Under the pieces are notes generated by a model, which had not been told where the DNA came from, did not search any database, and saw only the letters and a list, made by a program, of their open reading frames with translations. Below, in pieces: positions 1 to 10,963 of a stretch of 64,000 nucleotides of DNA. The stretch covers positions 1-64,000 of the forward strand of contig QJPP01001783.1 of assembly GCA_003996215.1 (NCBI GenBank), in the 5' to 3' direction. This DNA is from Jaltomata sinuosa. Its lineage: Eukaryota > Streptophyta > Magnoliopsida > Solanales > Solanaceae. The position numbers and the translations under genes were made by a program. The stretch's first letter is position 1. Every line of letters begins with the position of its first letter.

Positions 1-658
1 TTAAGAAATTGTCGGTCAACTGATGGTTCGGGCATTGTATCAGCTTCTTCTTGAACCGCAACCAAGTCTCATGTAAAGCCTCATGAGGTTGTTGTCTGAA
101 GTTGCTAATTTCATCCCTCAACTGTATTATCCTAGAGGGAGGAAAAAACCTTTCTAGGAAAGCTCCTTTCAACTCTCCCCAGGTGGTGATAGAGTCAGGG
201 GTTAGCTCTGTCAACCATAATGCTGCCTCATCAAACAGAGACAATGGAAACAACCTAAGCCTGATCGCTGTCTGACTTACTCCAGGCAATTCGAACAACT
301 TGCAGATACCCACAAAATTCATCAGGTGTCGGTTTGGATCATCACCAGCAACACCACGGAACACTCCTCTCAAATTCAACAGCTGGATCATTGTGCTAGT
401 AATGTTGAACTTGGCCCCGGGCGCTAGAGGAGGAAGAACAATGGCACCCGTAGCGCCAACTCCATCCAAGTCGATATCCTCATCATTCAACTCAATATCG
501 TCCTAAAGACCACCAGCATTCAAATGTCGTTGGGCTTGCTGAGCTGCAGCGAGTCTCTCTACCTCTTGTTGTTGTGCATTCATGTTTTGCCTTAACGTTC
601 TAGCAAGCTCGGGATCGTAAGGTAATATTGATTCACCCGAGCGCCGGGTACTTGGCAT
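1..658 (-). pseudogene. gag: Athila gag, N-terminal part (truncated by window edge)
   Basis: Gag forms the virus-like particle that packages element RNA. The ATG is at 658-656, a short distance beyond the PBS, and the frame reads about 219 codons to the edge. It begins MPSTRRSGESILPYDPELAR and holds a conserved block with LAPGAKFNITSTMIQLLNLR, then the Retrotrans_gag region with AALWLTEL and FLERFFP, and ends around HETWLRFKKKL. One in-frame TAG near 508 interrupts the linker after about 50 codons; otherwise the visible frame is open. The zinc knuckle and everything downstream are off the left edge. The second copy (33522-34761) is far more damaged. Confidence 0.85.
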
Positions 659-764
659 GCACAACTATGAACCCTGTAACAAAAAAAAACAACAAATAAA
701 AGTAAAAGCAGGAAATATGACTAAGAGTCAAATAAACACACCGGACTTAATAAACAACCGTATT

Positions 765-781
765 CCCCGGCAACGGCGCCA
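765..781 (-). other. Primer-binding site, tRNA-Asp
   Basis: The minus strand reads TGGCGCCGTTGCCGGGG immediately inside the LTR, with a five-base spacer. This is fully complementary to the 3' end of plant tRNA-Asp (GTC), including the CCA tail, so first-strand priming by tRNA-Asp is inferred. It is the only tRNA-Asp primer site in the window without mutations. Confidence 0.9.
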
Positions 782-1706
782 AAATTTGATACGCGCAAAT
801 TACGACTCCAATTAAGAAGCGTAAGCAGTCGTCGTCAAATATAGAACCCAACAGAGGTTGGGGTCGATCCCACAGGGAATAAGGTGCAAGTTAAGTCGTT
901 AGTGAATTAGATGACTAATAATCTATAGTTTCCGGTAAATATGGGGGGTTTGTGTGAACAATATTTGATCAAAGCAAATAGTAATGTACGATTAATAATA
1001 AATATGAGAGTGAACTAGGGAAGTGTTCACCATAGCGTCGTAACAATTTCGACTCAAGGCTTAACCGGGTTCTTTCTATATGCATGTCACGATGTGATTG
1101 AATTAATGGTATCATCTAAACGTTTCTCAACCAAATAGACGAATTTCCTTTTCAATTCTCTCAAACTTGAAAAGGTGAAATTTCTTGTTTCAATCCTAAA
1201 ACATCAAGTAGATTAATCTAGTTACATCATTAATCATAAGACGAGAGTTGGTAGTCTCGAATCCTCGTAGTTAATCAAATTTCCTGGTTTTAATCTCTTT
1301 ACTCAAGCAAATTAAACCTAGGCATGTTCTAATGTTTGCAACCACTAGAAAACGTTAATAATGAATGATTAACAACGTGACAACATATAAATTGAACCCT
1401 ACGCTACCCGGAATCTATATTGCTACTTTTGCCATGGCTCCCACAACCCTAGTTCTGGGAACTTAGTTCCTCATGCTATTAGAAAAAGAGAAGAAAATCA
1501 TATTCATAATAAAGAGAAAAGGTTCTTACGATATATGAACACAAGCTTCAATTATCCAAGAACAAGAAACCAAGATCCCAAGAACAATGGAAGAATATGA
1601 TGAAGAAGAAGACAAACGTGTTTGTCGTGTTTCTTCCTCTCAAAAGTCGCTCAAAAATATCCTAGAACTATTGGGTAATGAATAATAAAATAAACCTAAC
1701 ATAGGG

Positions 1707-1714
1707 TATTTATA
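1707..1714 (-). promoter_or_regulatory. LTR TATA box
   Basis: The minus strand reads TATAAATACCC about 50 bp downstream of the GACGG/CCGTC cluster and about 180 bp before the candidate splice donor. Position and context fit the start of the R region. Confidence 0.6.
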
Positions 1715-1765
1715 GTAGTCCAGGAAATAAAGTCCAAGAATAGAATGTTCAGAATCCGCATCGCG

Positions 1766-1908
1766 TTGACGGCCCACCCTGACGGACCGTCGCATGCATG
1801 ACGGGCCGTCATGGTGGCTGTCGCCACTAGGCAGTGGTGCTGTCTCACTTGACGGCCCTCCTGACGGACCGTCACATGAGTGACGGGCCGTCAGGGTGGC
1901 CGTCACTC
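1766..1908 (-). repeat. Duplicated block of GACGG-N-CCGTC dyads in the LTR U3
   Basis: Two similar blocks of about 59 bp (1766-1825 and 1849-1908) are separated by about 25 bp. Each contains TGACGGCC, then a dyad GACGGACCGTC, then TGACGGGCCGTCA. The dyads at 1862-1874 and 1881-1893 are perfect six-base arms around one central base. The block is far more GC-rich than its surroundings and ends just upstream of the TATA box. Confidence 0.85.
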
Positions 1909-2071
1909 TTATCCAGAGGGGCTTTTTGCTCGTATTTCCTTCCTTTTCTATGTTTGTCTCTCTTTCCTGCAAACATAACATAAAACATCAAAAACGATGA
2001 TGGTTGCTTGAGAACTTACGGTTATTCTTAGTTTAAAGGAGTCGAATGTGCCGTAGAATAGCGGCACATCA

Positions 2072-5048
2072 TGCATCATAGTAGGGCTTCTTTTGGTTGC
2101 TATAGTTGTGGGGTGATTGGTCATTATTCTGGAGACTGTCCCCATTGAGGGATGACAGAGCCTTCAACTTTGACTACTCTGGCTAGTGTCAGACACCATC
2201 AGTCCGATGCCCCTTTTGGTGGGCCCATGGTAGAGGTTCCTAACATTATTTCTCTAGGTTAGGCTTTTTCTACATTCATCTTGTGATAGTCCTGCTCGCG
2301 TTGCAATTCTATCCCTTCTGTCATTTATTTTCTTATATGCTTACTTGATACTTGTTTAGTTGATTGGCTACTTGAATTTTAGTACCTATCCATTATTTTC
2401 TTCATAGATTATTCCTTAGTAGTGGATAGGGTGAGTTATCCTTGTGAGGTGTTTACCCAGAGTTGTAGCTCATGGGTAGTTCTTGTTAGTCTGTTTCTGG
2501 TTGGGTTTGTTTTCTATTTTGCAATGGCTCTAGACTTGTGCTGAGCCTTTCCTTTTGAACGGTCCTAGATGGTTGATTGCCTAGGCTGTTGTCTAGCGTG
2601 GCTAGAGGTTCTTATTTTTGTTTAGTGTTACCGGTAGTTGTGCCAAAGTTTGAGCTTCTATCTTAAGGTGAGAGGTGTTGGTTATGTTAGTGAGCATGGT
2701 TTGGTTTTGTTTTTTGGGTGATTAGAGTCGAGCCTTCTTATTTGGTTGGTTTAGGAGGTTGGCAGGTATGTGGGTTGTTCCTATAGTCCTCTTCAGTTTC
2801 CTGCCCGGTTGGGTTGTCTTATTGTTTCCCCAGTTCCAGTCTGAATGAATTTTGATCATAGTTCTCTGGATGAGCTTTTGATTTTTGGCATTCTGATTGG
2901 GTTTTTGCTTTAGTAGTTTTGACTTGGTGTCGACCGTAGCCTCGTGGTTGAGTTGTATTCATAGCATATTGGGTGAGTCAGGCATTCAACCCATTTTCTC
3001 TTACCTTGTTAAGTTTTGCCAATGTAAGTATTGAAGCTAAGGAAATGGCTCCAGATTTGATTCGAGAAGGAGTTTGTAGGGTTCAATATATGCTAAGGAA
3101 GGGTCCATTTAATTGTAAGAGGAGGGGGATGACTCTTTGTTCGTGCTTATGTGTTTTAGTAGTTGACTGGGGTGACGACTGAGAGATTTCTTTAGGTTAT
3201 GGGTTGGTAACTTGATTCGACTGATACAGATTGCAGTAGCTTCTCCTTTGATTGGTTTGAGGTTTCAGTAACAGCTACAGATTTGGCAACTTGCATATTC
3301 AAGCCTAATTGGCTTCGGTTCCTAAGGGTTCATTGGCAACATATGGGTTCGATAGAGGTAGTGGTTAGTAAACTGGGGTTTGGATTTAGAATTGTGGGCT
3401 AGCAAACTACTCTAGATGGTTCGTGGTTGATTCTCTTCGGTTGCAGCTTCTTGGGTTGAAAGGAAATAAGTTCAGATAACTTAACGTTCCCATTTCCAGT
3501 TATGGAGTGACAGTTGGCCTTGGACACTTAGTCCTTGGCTAACATTTGAGTTAGGCTGGACATTTCAAATTTCAGCAGTGTTCTAGTTAGTACGAGGTTC
3601 CTTATACTATGGTTGGATAAACTCAGTGATGTATGTTTGAGATTCAGCAGTGATGTATGCTCTATGTGATCAGGTTGTGCGGGTTGAGGCTAGCGAGGCT
3701 ATTTTGAAGTTCTAATGATACTTAGAGACTAGTGGTCACCATTTGTTTGCCGATAATTTGAAAAGCTTATTTAGTTTATCCTTCTAGGGTTGTTTTTTAT
3801 GTGGGGTTCCAGTGTTTATTAGACTCGACCATTGTGGACTATAAGTTCAGTGTGTTATATGCTTCAAAGATGGTGTTTTTGTGTGCGGATACAGTAGAGC
3901 GGTTGATTCAAACCAAAGGGGTAATTTGTGGGTATATGTAGAAATTCTATATCTAGATGGAGACTTTGAACCCCAGGAACGTCTTCCTTTTGCCTTCGGG
4001 GTGTTTTGACTTGATATTCGTGGTATGGTAGACTCCTTCCTGAGTTGAGAATTGGATGGCAATTTCAAATATGAATGGTGTTCGATTATTCAAAGTAGCA
4101 GCAGTACTTCTTAGAGTTTGGAGCTTAGTGATGGTTACGAGCTTCGTGGTAAGCTTACCACACTCCTTGCAGAGGCTTGATTTTGGTTTGGGTCTGTTGG
4201 GTAGGTTGCCCTGGTTCATTTACTTCCAGTTAATTCAGACTTGGCACAGTTCATCGGGGTTGGCTTTGCTCTACAGTTTGGAAGTTCTCTGTCAACACAA
4301 GTTATTTATATATGCCTTTCCTAACTTTGGTGTGCGGACTTCAGTCGGGTTCAGTTATCGAGTTTGATGTTAGCAAAAGTGTTCTCCCATTGGTTGATGA
4401 TCAGTCCGGATAGGTAACTCTAGTTTTTGATGATATGCTACGGGTTGTTATCTTGGATGGCAAAGGCTTGTGGACTATAGCTTGGCTTGGAAGGAGTTTG
4501 AGCAAAAATGGTGACATCGTTCGTGATAGAATATAAGCGGGAACTACGGTTCGCCAGTTTGTCAATTGATACTTTAAGGGTGGTTTAAGTGTTCGACTTG
4601 TATTAAGCTTCTTGTTCGTGGTGAAAAGGGGTCAGTTCAGAATAATAAGGTTTTTACGGATCAACGGGTTCATGAGTTAGAGTTTTGGTTGTTGGCTTTT
4701 CTGATAAACTTGGTTGTGGTTTTGAAGATTCGAGTTTTGTGTGTTGGTCGCCTTGCTTCTCTGGTTTTGGTGTTATGTCGGTGCCTACCTGTTGAGATTC
4801 TAGAGGCTTAGTTTGGGTTGGCATACCCTTGGTGTTTGGGGTTTGAGTTTGGATTCTGTCTTTGCTTGTATGAGTTTTAGGCTTGGTTTCCTTTCGTGGT
4901 TTCATTCTGTTGGGTGCCATCTGATCGAGGAGGCTAACCTGGGTTGTCTGACAGAATAGTGCAGGCTTCATATCCATTGTCCCTTAAATCTCCAGTCTTT
5001 CCTTCTTTCCTGACTTTTGGGGATGAAAGTCTTTTTAGTAGTGGATGA
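2072..5048 (+). pseudogene. Decayed internal region of a family X element with gag zinc knuckle
   Basis: This stretch leads into the X LTR and is read as the interior of a plus-strand Ty3/gypsy element. The only recognisable coding remnant is a nucleocapsid zinc knuckle at about 2107-2148, CYSCGVIGHYSGDCPH followed by a stop, which fits CX2CX4HX4C. From 2160 to 5048 I find no protease, RT, RNase H or integrase motif; only short open frames without resemblance to known proteins. It may be a large non-autonomous derivative or simply too decayed. The left side is cut by the Athila LTR at 2071. Confidence 0.5.
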
Positions 5049-5732
5049 TGTAATGACCCTCCAGATCATTTACGCATGTTCGCCATTCTTGTACCGTTAG
5101 AGCTTGGTTGTAGCATCCCCAAGTCATTTATGGCTTGCTGGGACTGGTAGTTTGGTGCCTAGGCCATTGGTTTGGTCTTTTTAGGCGTTCCTTATTTTAG
5201 AGCTTTAAGCTTTTGAAACAGTTGACTTCAGTCAACATTCTTGGTAAATATGCTCAAAATTGAATTCTGACACTTCCGCTAGCTCCGAAACGTGGACTTT
5301 GGTCTAAAGGGACCTTTGGTCGTGATACGGGAGCTTTTTAGCTTGGAATTCTCTCTCATTCTATGTTTTCAAGCCAGTTGGGCTTGTTTGGTTGACTTTG
5401 GTCAACATTAGGAGAAGACAGCCTCGGATGGAAATTCCGTCATCATCGTTAGCTCCGGAATGCCAAGTTTGTGTTAGGAAGTTGGTTGGTTCAGGTCCCG
5501 GATGATCCAGGCTTATTTTGGGTGTTTGGTTGGCGTTGGTTAGTGTTGACTTGGGTCAACATTCCTTCGAGATGACCTCGTATGGAAGTTTTGTCGATTC
5601 CAGAACATTATTTCCACTCCTATAGCACTATTGGTTTTTGAGTATCGGGTTCCGATTGTGCCCGGACTGCCTCGTTGAGTTTTTCAAAAGTTGCAGATTT
5701 TGCTGATGCAGGTGCAGACCTCAGGCCTTAAT

Positions 5733-5935
5733 CGCGATTGCGATCCCTTATCCTCGCGATCGTGATGAAGCACCTGGTTCCTTGCTCTTCGCGATTGCGA
5801 TGTCCCTTATTGTGATCGCAATGAATCTTTCTCCCCATTGTTCTTCGCGATAAGGTGGCTAGTCCTCGCGATCGCGACGCTCTAGCCAGTGCGGTCCTCG
5901 CGACCGCTAGGGGTCCCTTTGTGTTCGCGATGAAG
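5733..5935 (+). repeat. CGCGATCGCGA-type dyad cluster in the X LTR U3
   Basis: Repeated variants of TCGCGAT and ATCGCGA occur about every 15-40 bases, including a perfect 12-base palindrome TCGCGATCGCGA at 5866-5877. CpG density is much higher than in the rest of the LTR. The cluster ends about 14 bases before the TATA box. Confidence 0.8.
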
Positions 5936-5948
5936 GACCCCTGGGCAG

Positions 5949-5956
5949 TATATAAG
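5949..5956 (+). promoter_or_regulatory. X LTR TATA box
   Basis: TATATAAG sits in the context GGGCAGTATATAAGACCCC, about 900 bp into the LTR and immediately after the CGCGAT cluster. A transcript start some 30 bases downstream would define R. A possible splice donor (TTG|GTGAGTTT) follows at about 6098. Confidence 0.65.
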
Positions 5957-8720
5957 ACCCCAACTTTGTCTTTTTCACTCTCAAAACTGATTTCTCCATT
6001 GATAATGGCTCCAAGATCGTCTAAGCACTGTTTTGACTCAATTCTTGGTGTTAGGGTGCAAATTTCTTGGCCTTGATCGTTCCTCCATCATTATTGGTGA
6101 GTTTTATCTGCTTCAATCCGTTAAATTCATCCCCTTTGATTCTTAATTTGTTCTTGAGGTGGCTGGCTATTTTGATCCATTTCCCCTAGTTAAATTTCTT
6201 CTTACTCTGAGCATGCACACTTAGGAGTGTGGTGATCATGGTGCGCTCTTCCATTTTCAGTTTCAGGTTATGGAGCCCACGGGCCCGTCGGTGACCCGAA
6301 TTTCGACCCTGCTATTTCTATAGCATTATGGGTATCGTTAGACTTGTTTTGATATGTAGATAATTATATTGATAGTGATTTCCACGAATTGGAGCTTCCC
6401 GGAGCAGTTTGAGCTTGGACAATGCCGTCCCCACAGCTAGTCGTCGGATGACATGTAGGTAATGGCTTTTCCTACCTAGACTCTGCGTATATAGGCTATA
6501 ACTACATTAATTAGCATCCTTGGGTGGGTTGTTATAGGTTGGTACCCTATACCTTGTCTGCTTTTTCTATCCATTTATTTCATAAGTTGATTGTACTATT
6601 TGTATTAGTATTGTATATTACCCTTCTGGTCCTGTGTGGCCTTCTATTGAATCTGAAACATAGATGGTGGGTTATTTGGGAATGTCCGTGAGTCTCGAAC
6701 ATAGAGATATCCTTCTAGGCTGGTTATGACTGCTGTAGAGATGTTAAGCATGTGCAGAGCCGATAAGAATTATTTGTGAGCCATTTTGTGCTACTCTATT
6801 GTTTGCGAGCATATCATAAATGAAAAGGGTTTTCCCTGTATGTTTTACTATTGATTTGGCTTCGGGCATACTATAAATGTTTTTCTGAACCTTGCATGGC
6901 CCTGAGGGCCTGTTTTCGGTAATATGACTTCAAAAGGATTTTGAAACTGGCTTTTATGAAACCTCTCGGAGCAGAGAGGATACTACGATTATTTGATTAC
7001 TGGTTTTCATCCTGATACTAGGCTCGGCAGGACCGTAGCGCTAGCATTATTTTCTACGGATTTAGACCCGAATACTAGCTGGGCACCCAGTTTAGGGACT
7101 TTGATACTTGATTTCTGTTCTAGACCCGGATACGCTCCGGGCACCCTCGATGAGGGTTATTGAGACATGACTACTGCTTTAGACCCGGATATGATCTGGG
7201 AACCCTTGATGGGGGTTATTGAAATTACTACTACTGATTTAGACTCAGATCGAATCTGAGCGCTTACTACGAGATTTTGATTTTTAAGATATATTGAGTT
7301 TCGTGTTAGTATGTGGTCTACGAGTAGACCTCCATGGACCCTACCATTCTGGACCAAGTGCAACGGGCCGACGGTGACCGAAAGAAGGGGTGTACGGTGG
7401 AGTAGAGGTACTCGGGAGAATTTCTTCCATGGATCCTGCCTTTATTAGGGGGTAACCTACAACACTACGATCACACTTGGTTAAAGATTCATCATATCAC
7501 ATCATCATGCATATTTCACTCAGATTCCACCCTTGTTTTCTGCGTGTTCAGATTATGCTCCCATTGTGTTGTCGGTCGAATGGTTTGTTTTCACTTGATT
7601 GCGTTTCTCGGTTGTATGGGCAGCCATTGGGACTGTAGGTAGATTATATAACTCCTATCATTTAATAGAGCTAGTTATGGTCCTTGGTCATTGTGAATTG
7701 GTAAGTTTTAGCCTGTTGAGGCTCCGAGTTTTAGGCTTGACTATTGAGGGGCTAGTGAGTCCTATATCATTGAGGCTCCGTCGTGTGTCCTCCTGAGCGA
7801 TTGTGATTTATCATACATTGTTCGTTATCTTGATTCTGAGTAGAACTCTTGGTTCTTGTGGTTTAGTTATTCCATTCTAGGTTGTAAATTGTGAGATGGA
7901 TACCGGTTCATGCTTATCTTGAGAGTTGGTATTTTTAGTATGTTTTCCTTACTTTTATGGCTTCTAGTTGATTTTGTTGGGCTGCTTTCCTTCTTTCCCT
8001 TCTTACTTGAGGTTACCAGTATACTTCTACGTTCCTGATTATCTCTCTCTTTATCTATACTATTGTTGCAAGGATCCTAGGTGCGTCCTTCTTTCATCTT
8101 CTGTGCTAGCATTGTATGCTTATACCTCTTGGTTGTCTATTCTCCGTTCTCGTTCCTTGTGATCTCTCTATTGCTTCGGTGACTACTCTCTTGCTATCTG
8201 CTACTTACTATTTTTATATCTTATATGCGGTCAGTCAACCGATGATGCCTACTGAGTACCCGTTGTCTTGGTGCTCATACAACACTTCTGCATCTTTCTG
8301 GTGCAAATATTAGTTGAGCTTTCTCCGTTGATCATGTTGGAGACTCGTGCAACTTTTGGACATTCAAGAATTAGGTGAGCGCCTGGTGGTCGGAGCTTGA
8401 CCATATCTCATCTTTTGTGTTGTTACTTTTTGTATATTCAGAGATTGTACTTATCATTTTGTCACTTCTAGCACTTGTATTCCATTCAGAAGCTTCTGTA
8501 CTGTCGATACCAAGTCTTGGGGTTGGTTTAGTTTCATCTTTTATATATTTGGGTTATTGCTTCCACTTTGTCTATGTTTATATTTTGCTTCCGCTTATTT
8601 ATGTTTATTGTGCGTATCGGTTAGGTTGTAGCCCATTACTAATCGTTTCGGGCAATGAGAATTAGTTCGCCTACTGGGGGTTGTAGGTGCCATCATGACC
8701 TGAGAAATTGGGTCGTGACA

Positions 8721-9258
8721 GTGGATCATGTCTTTAATTGTTAGATATCATGTGTAAAGAATGATTTGCAGTTAGGATAGCTATATCCATAAACGCCCTG
8801 CTTGGTTAGTGAAACAGGATGATAGTTTAATGCATGTGAACTAAAGAATCATACCCCCCCCTCAACGATGTAGTTGTGAGATTAATTTGGGTAGATAACT
8901 TAGAGGATGACCATTCCCAAGGTGTATTATCAACCCCGTAGATTAACAATCATGATAAACACCAACACCGGCTAGAAACCATAGTTATGCATGAATATGA
9001 AGTAAATGCCTCAATCTTGGATCTCTCCATATATTGTTTACAATTCGAATTTCATATCGATCTTATTTCTAGTATTTAATTTACAAAATCAAAACTCAAC
9101 CTCTTCTTGATTACGAATCGCACTTGTTTAACCTCAATAGTAATAATTAAGTTGGATTGTCTGCTAAACACCAAATTCTTGTGGGATCGATATTCGGCTC
9201 GCAAGAGCCACTTTATTACTTGCATGACCACGTACACTTGCGTGTGCCCTTGGGAGAA
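8721..9258 (+). repeat. LTR 3' fragment, Athila-like, inserted in an RT gene
   Basis: The right end (CGTACACTTGCGTGTG) is the reverse complement of the first bases of the LTRs at 25379 and 30033 (CACGCAAGTGTACGCGG), so this is the 3' end of a related LTR in plus orientation. Its left side is cut by the X LTR. It interrupts a minus-strand RT frame right after the conserved residues GLASYY, marking its insertion point near 9258. No coding content is seen in it. Confidence 0.6.
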
Positions 9259-10963
9259 ATAGTAGCTAGCAAGACCAATGAAACTCATAACCTCAATCAC
9301 AGAGGTAGGCCAAACCCAAATCTTAACCGCCTCAATCTTCTGGGGATCTACCATCACCCCATTTTCCTAGACCACATGCCCTAAGAAGGCAACCAAAGAT
9401 AACCAGAAATCACATTTCGAAAATTTTGCATACAACTTCTTCTCCTTGAACATTCCCAAGAAAAAATGAAGATGATTTGCATGCTCCTCCTTGGTCTTTG
9501 AGTAAATAAAAATATCATCAATAAACACTACCACAAAAGATTCCAAGAATGACTTGAAAACACAAATTCATCAAGCTCATGAAGGCCGCTGGCACATTGG
9601 TCAACCCAAACAACATTACCAGAAATTTGTAATGCCCATACCGAGTCTTAAAAGTCATTTAGGTATATCCTCAAGCCAAATTTTCAGCTGATGGCACCCT
9701 AACCTTAAGTCAATTTAGGAAAACACTGAAGCACCCTGCAACTGGTCAAAAAGGTCATCTATCCTGGGTAGAAGATACTTATTCCGGATGGTAACCTTGT
9801 TCAAATACCTGTAATATATTCACATTCAGATGCTACCATCCTTATTTTTAACAAACAAGACCAGAGCACCCCAAGGTGAAGCACTGGGACAAACAATCCC
9901 TTATCAAGAAGTTCCTATAGCTGAGTTTAGAGTTCCCTCAACTCCGCCAGAGCCATTCGATAAGGAGGAATAGAGATTGGGCGAGTTCCCAGCCCAAAAT
10001 CAATACAAAAATCAATATCACTGTCCGGAGGCATACCAGACGAATCCATAGGAAATACATCCTGAAACTCAGAAACCACAGAGACCGACTCAATAGAAGA
10101 GGACTCTACACTAACATCTTGAAGATGAGCCAGGAAGGCTGAACACCCCTTCCCTACAAGATTTATAGCCTGAACAAAAGATATAATTTTCAGTGGCTTA
10201 GGCTTATACACAACCTCCCACTTTAGTCTATCCATACTCGGTATCTCTAGATTCACTATCATAGAATTACAGTTCAAAATGACATGATAAGGAGAAATTC
10301 AAGTCATACCTAGAATAATATCAAAATCCAATATATCCAATATGACCAAATCTAACCAAGTCTGAAGATACATAAACAAAAGAGAGCATAAATGATACAC
10401 ATGGGTCACTACCACAGACTCTCCAGCTGGAGTAGATACATGTACAGGAGAATCAAGAATATCACAGACCAAGTCTAGACCTAAGGAAAATCTAATAGAT
10501 ACATAAGAGTAATTGGAACCCGGATCAAATAAAATAGAATCCATATGGTCACAGACGAGAATAGTACCTGTATCACAATATCAGACGCCTCAGCTATGGT
10601 CTTGCCCGGGAAGGCATAACAATGAGCTCTATCATCAAGCCGGGCAACCTGCTTAGCATGCTACACTCCGCCCTTCCCTGCATTACCATTACCTTTGTTT
10701 CCATCATGGCCTCAATGATTATTACCTCACCACCCTGTGGATGACCCTTACCATTGCCACCTCCACCTGCTAGAACCACAACCCTGACCTGCTGTTGTAC
10801 CTGGTTTCCTATCTACCTCAGAGAGCACCCTCTCTCGAAGTAACCTACATCACCATAATAAAAATAACCTCTCTCATGAGTGAGCCTGCTGGATGAAGAA
10901 TAGGAAGCCCCCTTGCCTCTAGTAGCTAGAGACTGTTTAATAGCCTATGAATGACCACCTGTA
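9259..10963 (-). pseudogene. pol: Ty3/gypsy gag C-terminus, protease and RT remnant
   Basis: Reading the minus strand from 10963 down, domains appear in order. A gag C-terminus with a wrecked zinc knuckle comes first (about 10870-10830, first Cys replaced by Tyr). It is followed by an aspartic protease with FDPGSNYSYVS (about 10527) and DFDIILGMT (10325-10299), and a linker ending in PISIPPYRMALAELREL (9927). RT then runs to 9259, with the catalytic FIDD at about 9525-9511 and VDPQKIEAVK near 9340. Stops and frameshifts are frequent. The missing 3' half was displaced by the LTR fragment at 9258, and the 5' half is cut by LTR Y at 10964. It is a chromovirus or close relative. Confidence 0.8.

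Larger units (their letters stand above)
1..2071 (-). mobile_element. Athila-type Ty3/gypsy element, 5' end only
   Basis: This is the 5' end of a minus-strand Athila-lineage retrotransposon whose body lies beyond the left edge. Reading right to left it has an LTR (2071 to 787), a tRNA-Asp primer-binding site and the start of gag. The capsid-like gag and tRNA-Asp PBS are typical of Athila. It is a diverged relative of the element ending at 36253, with similar gag and LTR ends. The five bases after the LTR (TGCAT, 2072-2076) are the candidate target-site copy, but the partner lies outside the window. It sits beside a plus-strand gag zinc knuckle and probably inserted into family X. Confidence 0.85.
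787..2071 (-). repeat. LTR of Athila element (5' LTR in element orientation)
   Basis: This LTR is 1,285 bp. On the plus strand it starts TGATACGCGC and ends ACATCA, so it carries TG...CA ends. It aligns with the LTR at 34890-36253, including the shared segment GTTGGGGTCGA-TCCCACAGGG. In element orientation it has a block of paired GACGG/CCGTC motifs (1908-1766), a TATA box (1714-1707), an untranslated leader, and a possible splice donor at 1529. The match to the other LTR is clear but diverged, so the two belong to different insertions. Confidence 0.85.
5049..8720 (+). repeat. Family X LTR, full length (3,672 bp)
   Basis: This unusually long LTR begins TGTAATGACCC and ends GGGTCGTGACA. A second, left-truncated copy lies at 17826-20501; shared landmarks include GCGTATATAGGCTATA, TAGACCTCCATGGACCCT and the final GACCTGAGAAATTGGGTCGTGACA. 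Because the zinc-knuckle remnant lies to its left and no primer site follows it, it is read as a 3' LTR. It carries a CGCGAT-rich block (5733-5935) directly upstream of a TATA box. The base pattern GTGGA follows the right end, but the matching left duplication was not found. Confidence 0.85.

Noticed and set aside
1640..1981. Minus-strand frame of 113 codons over the LTR dyad block
   Set aside because: It lies in LTR U3 and its Arg/Pro-rich part comes from the GACGG repeats.
4654..4977. Thr/Lys/Pro-rich minus-strand frame
   Set aside because: It is antisense to a GT-rich stretch of the X interior; there is no similarity to known proteins and no start context.
8711..8725. GTGGA after the X LTR as a target duplication with GTGGATGA before it
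   Set aside because: The matching bases at 5041-5048 lie inside the element next to its 3' LTR, where the polypurine tract belongs, so they cannot be the other host flank.
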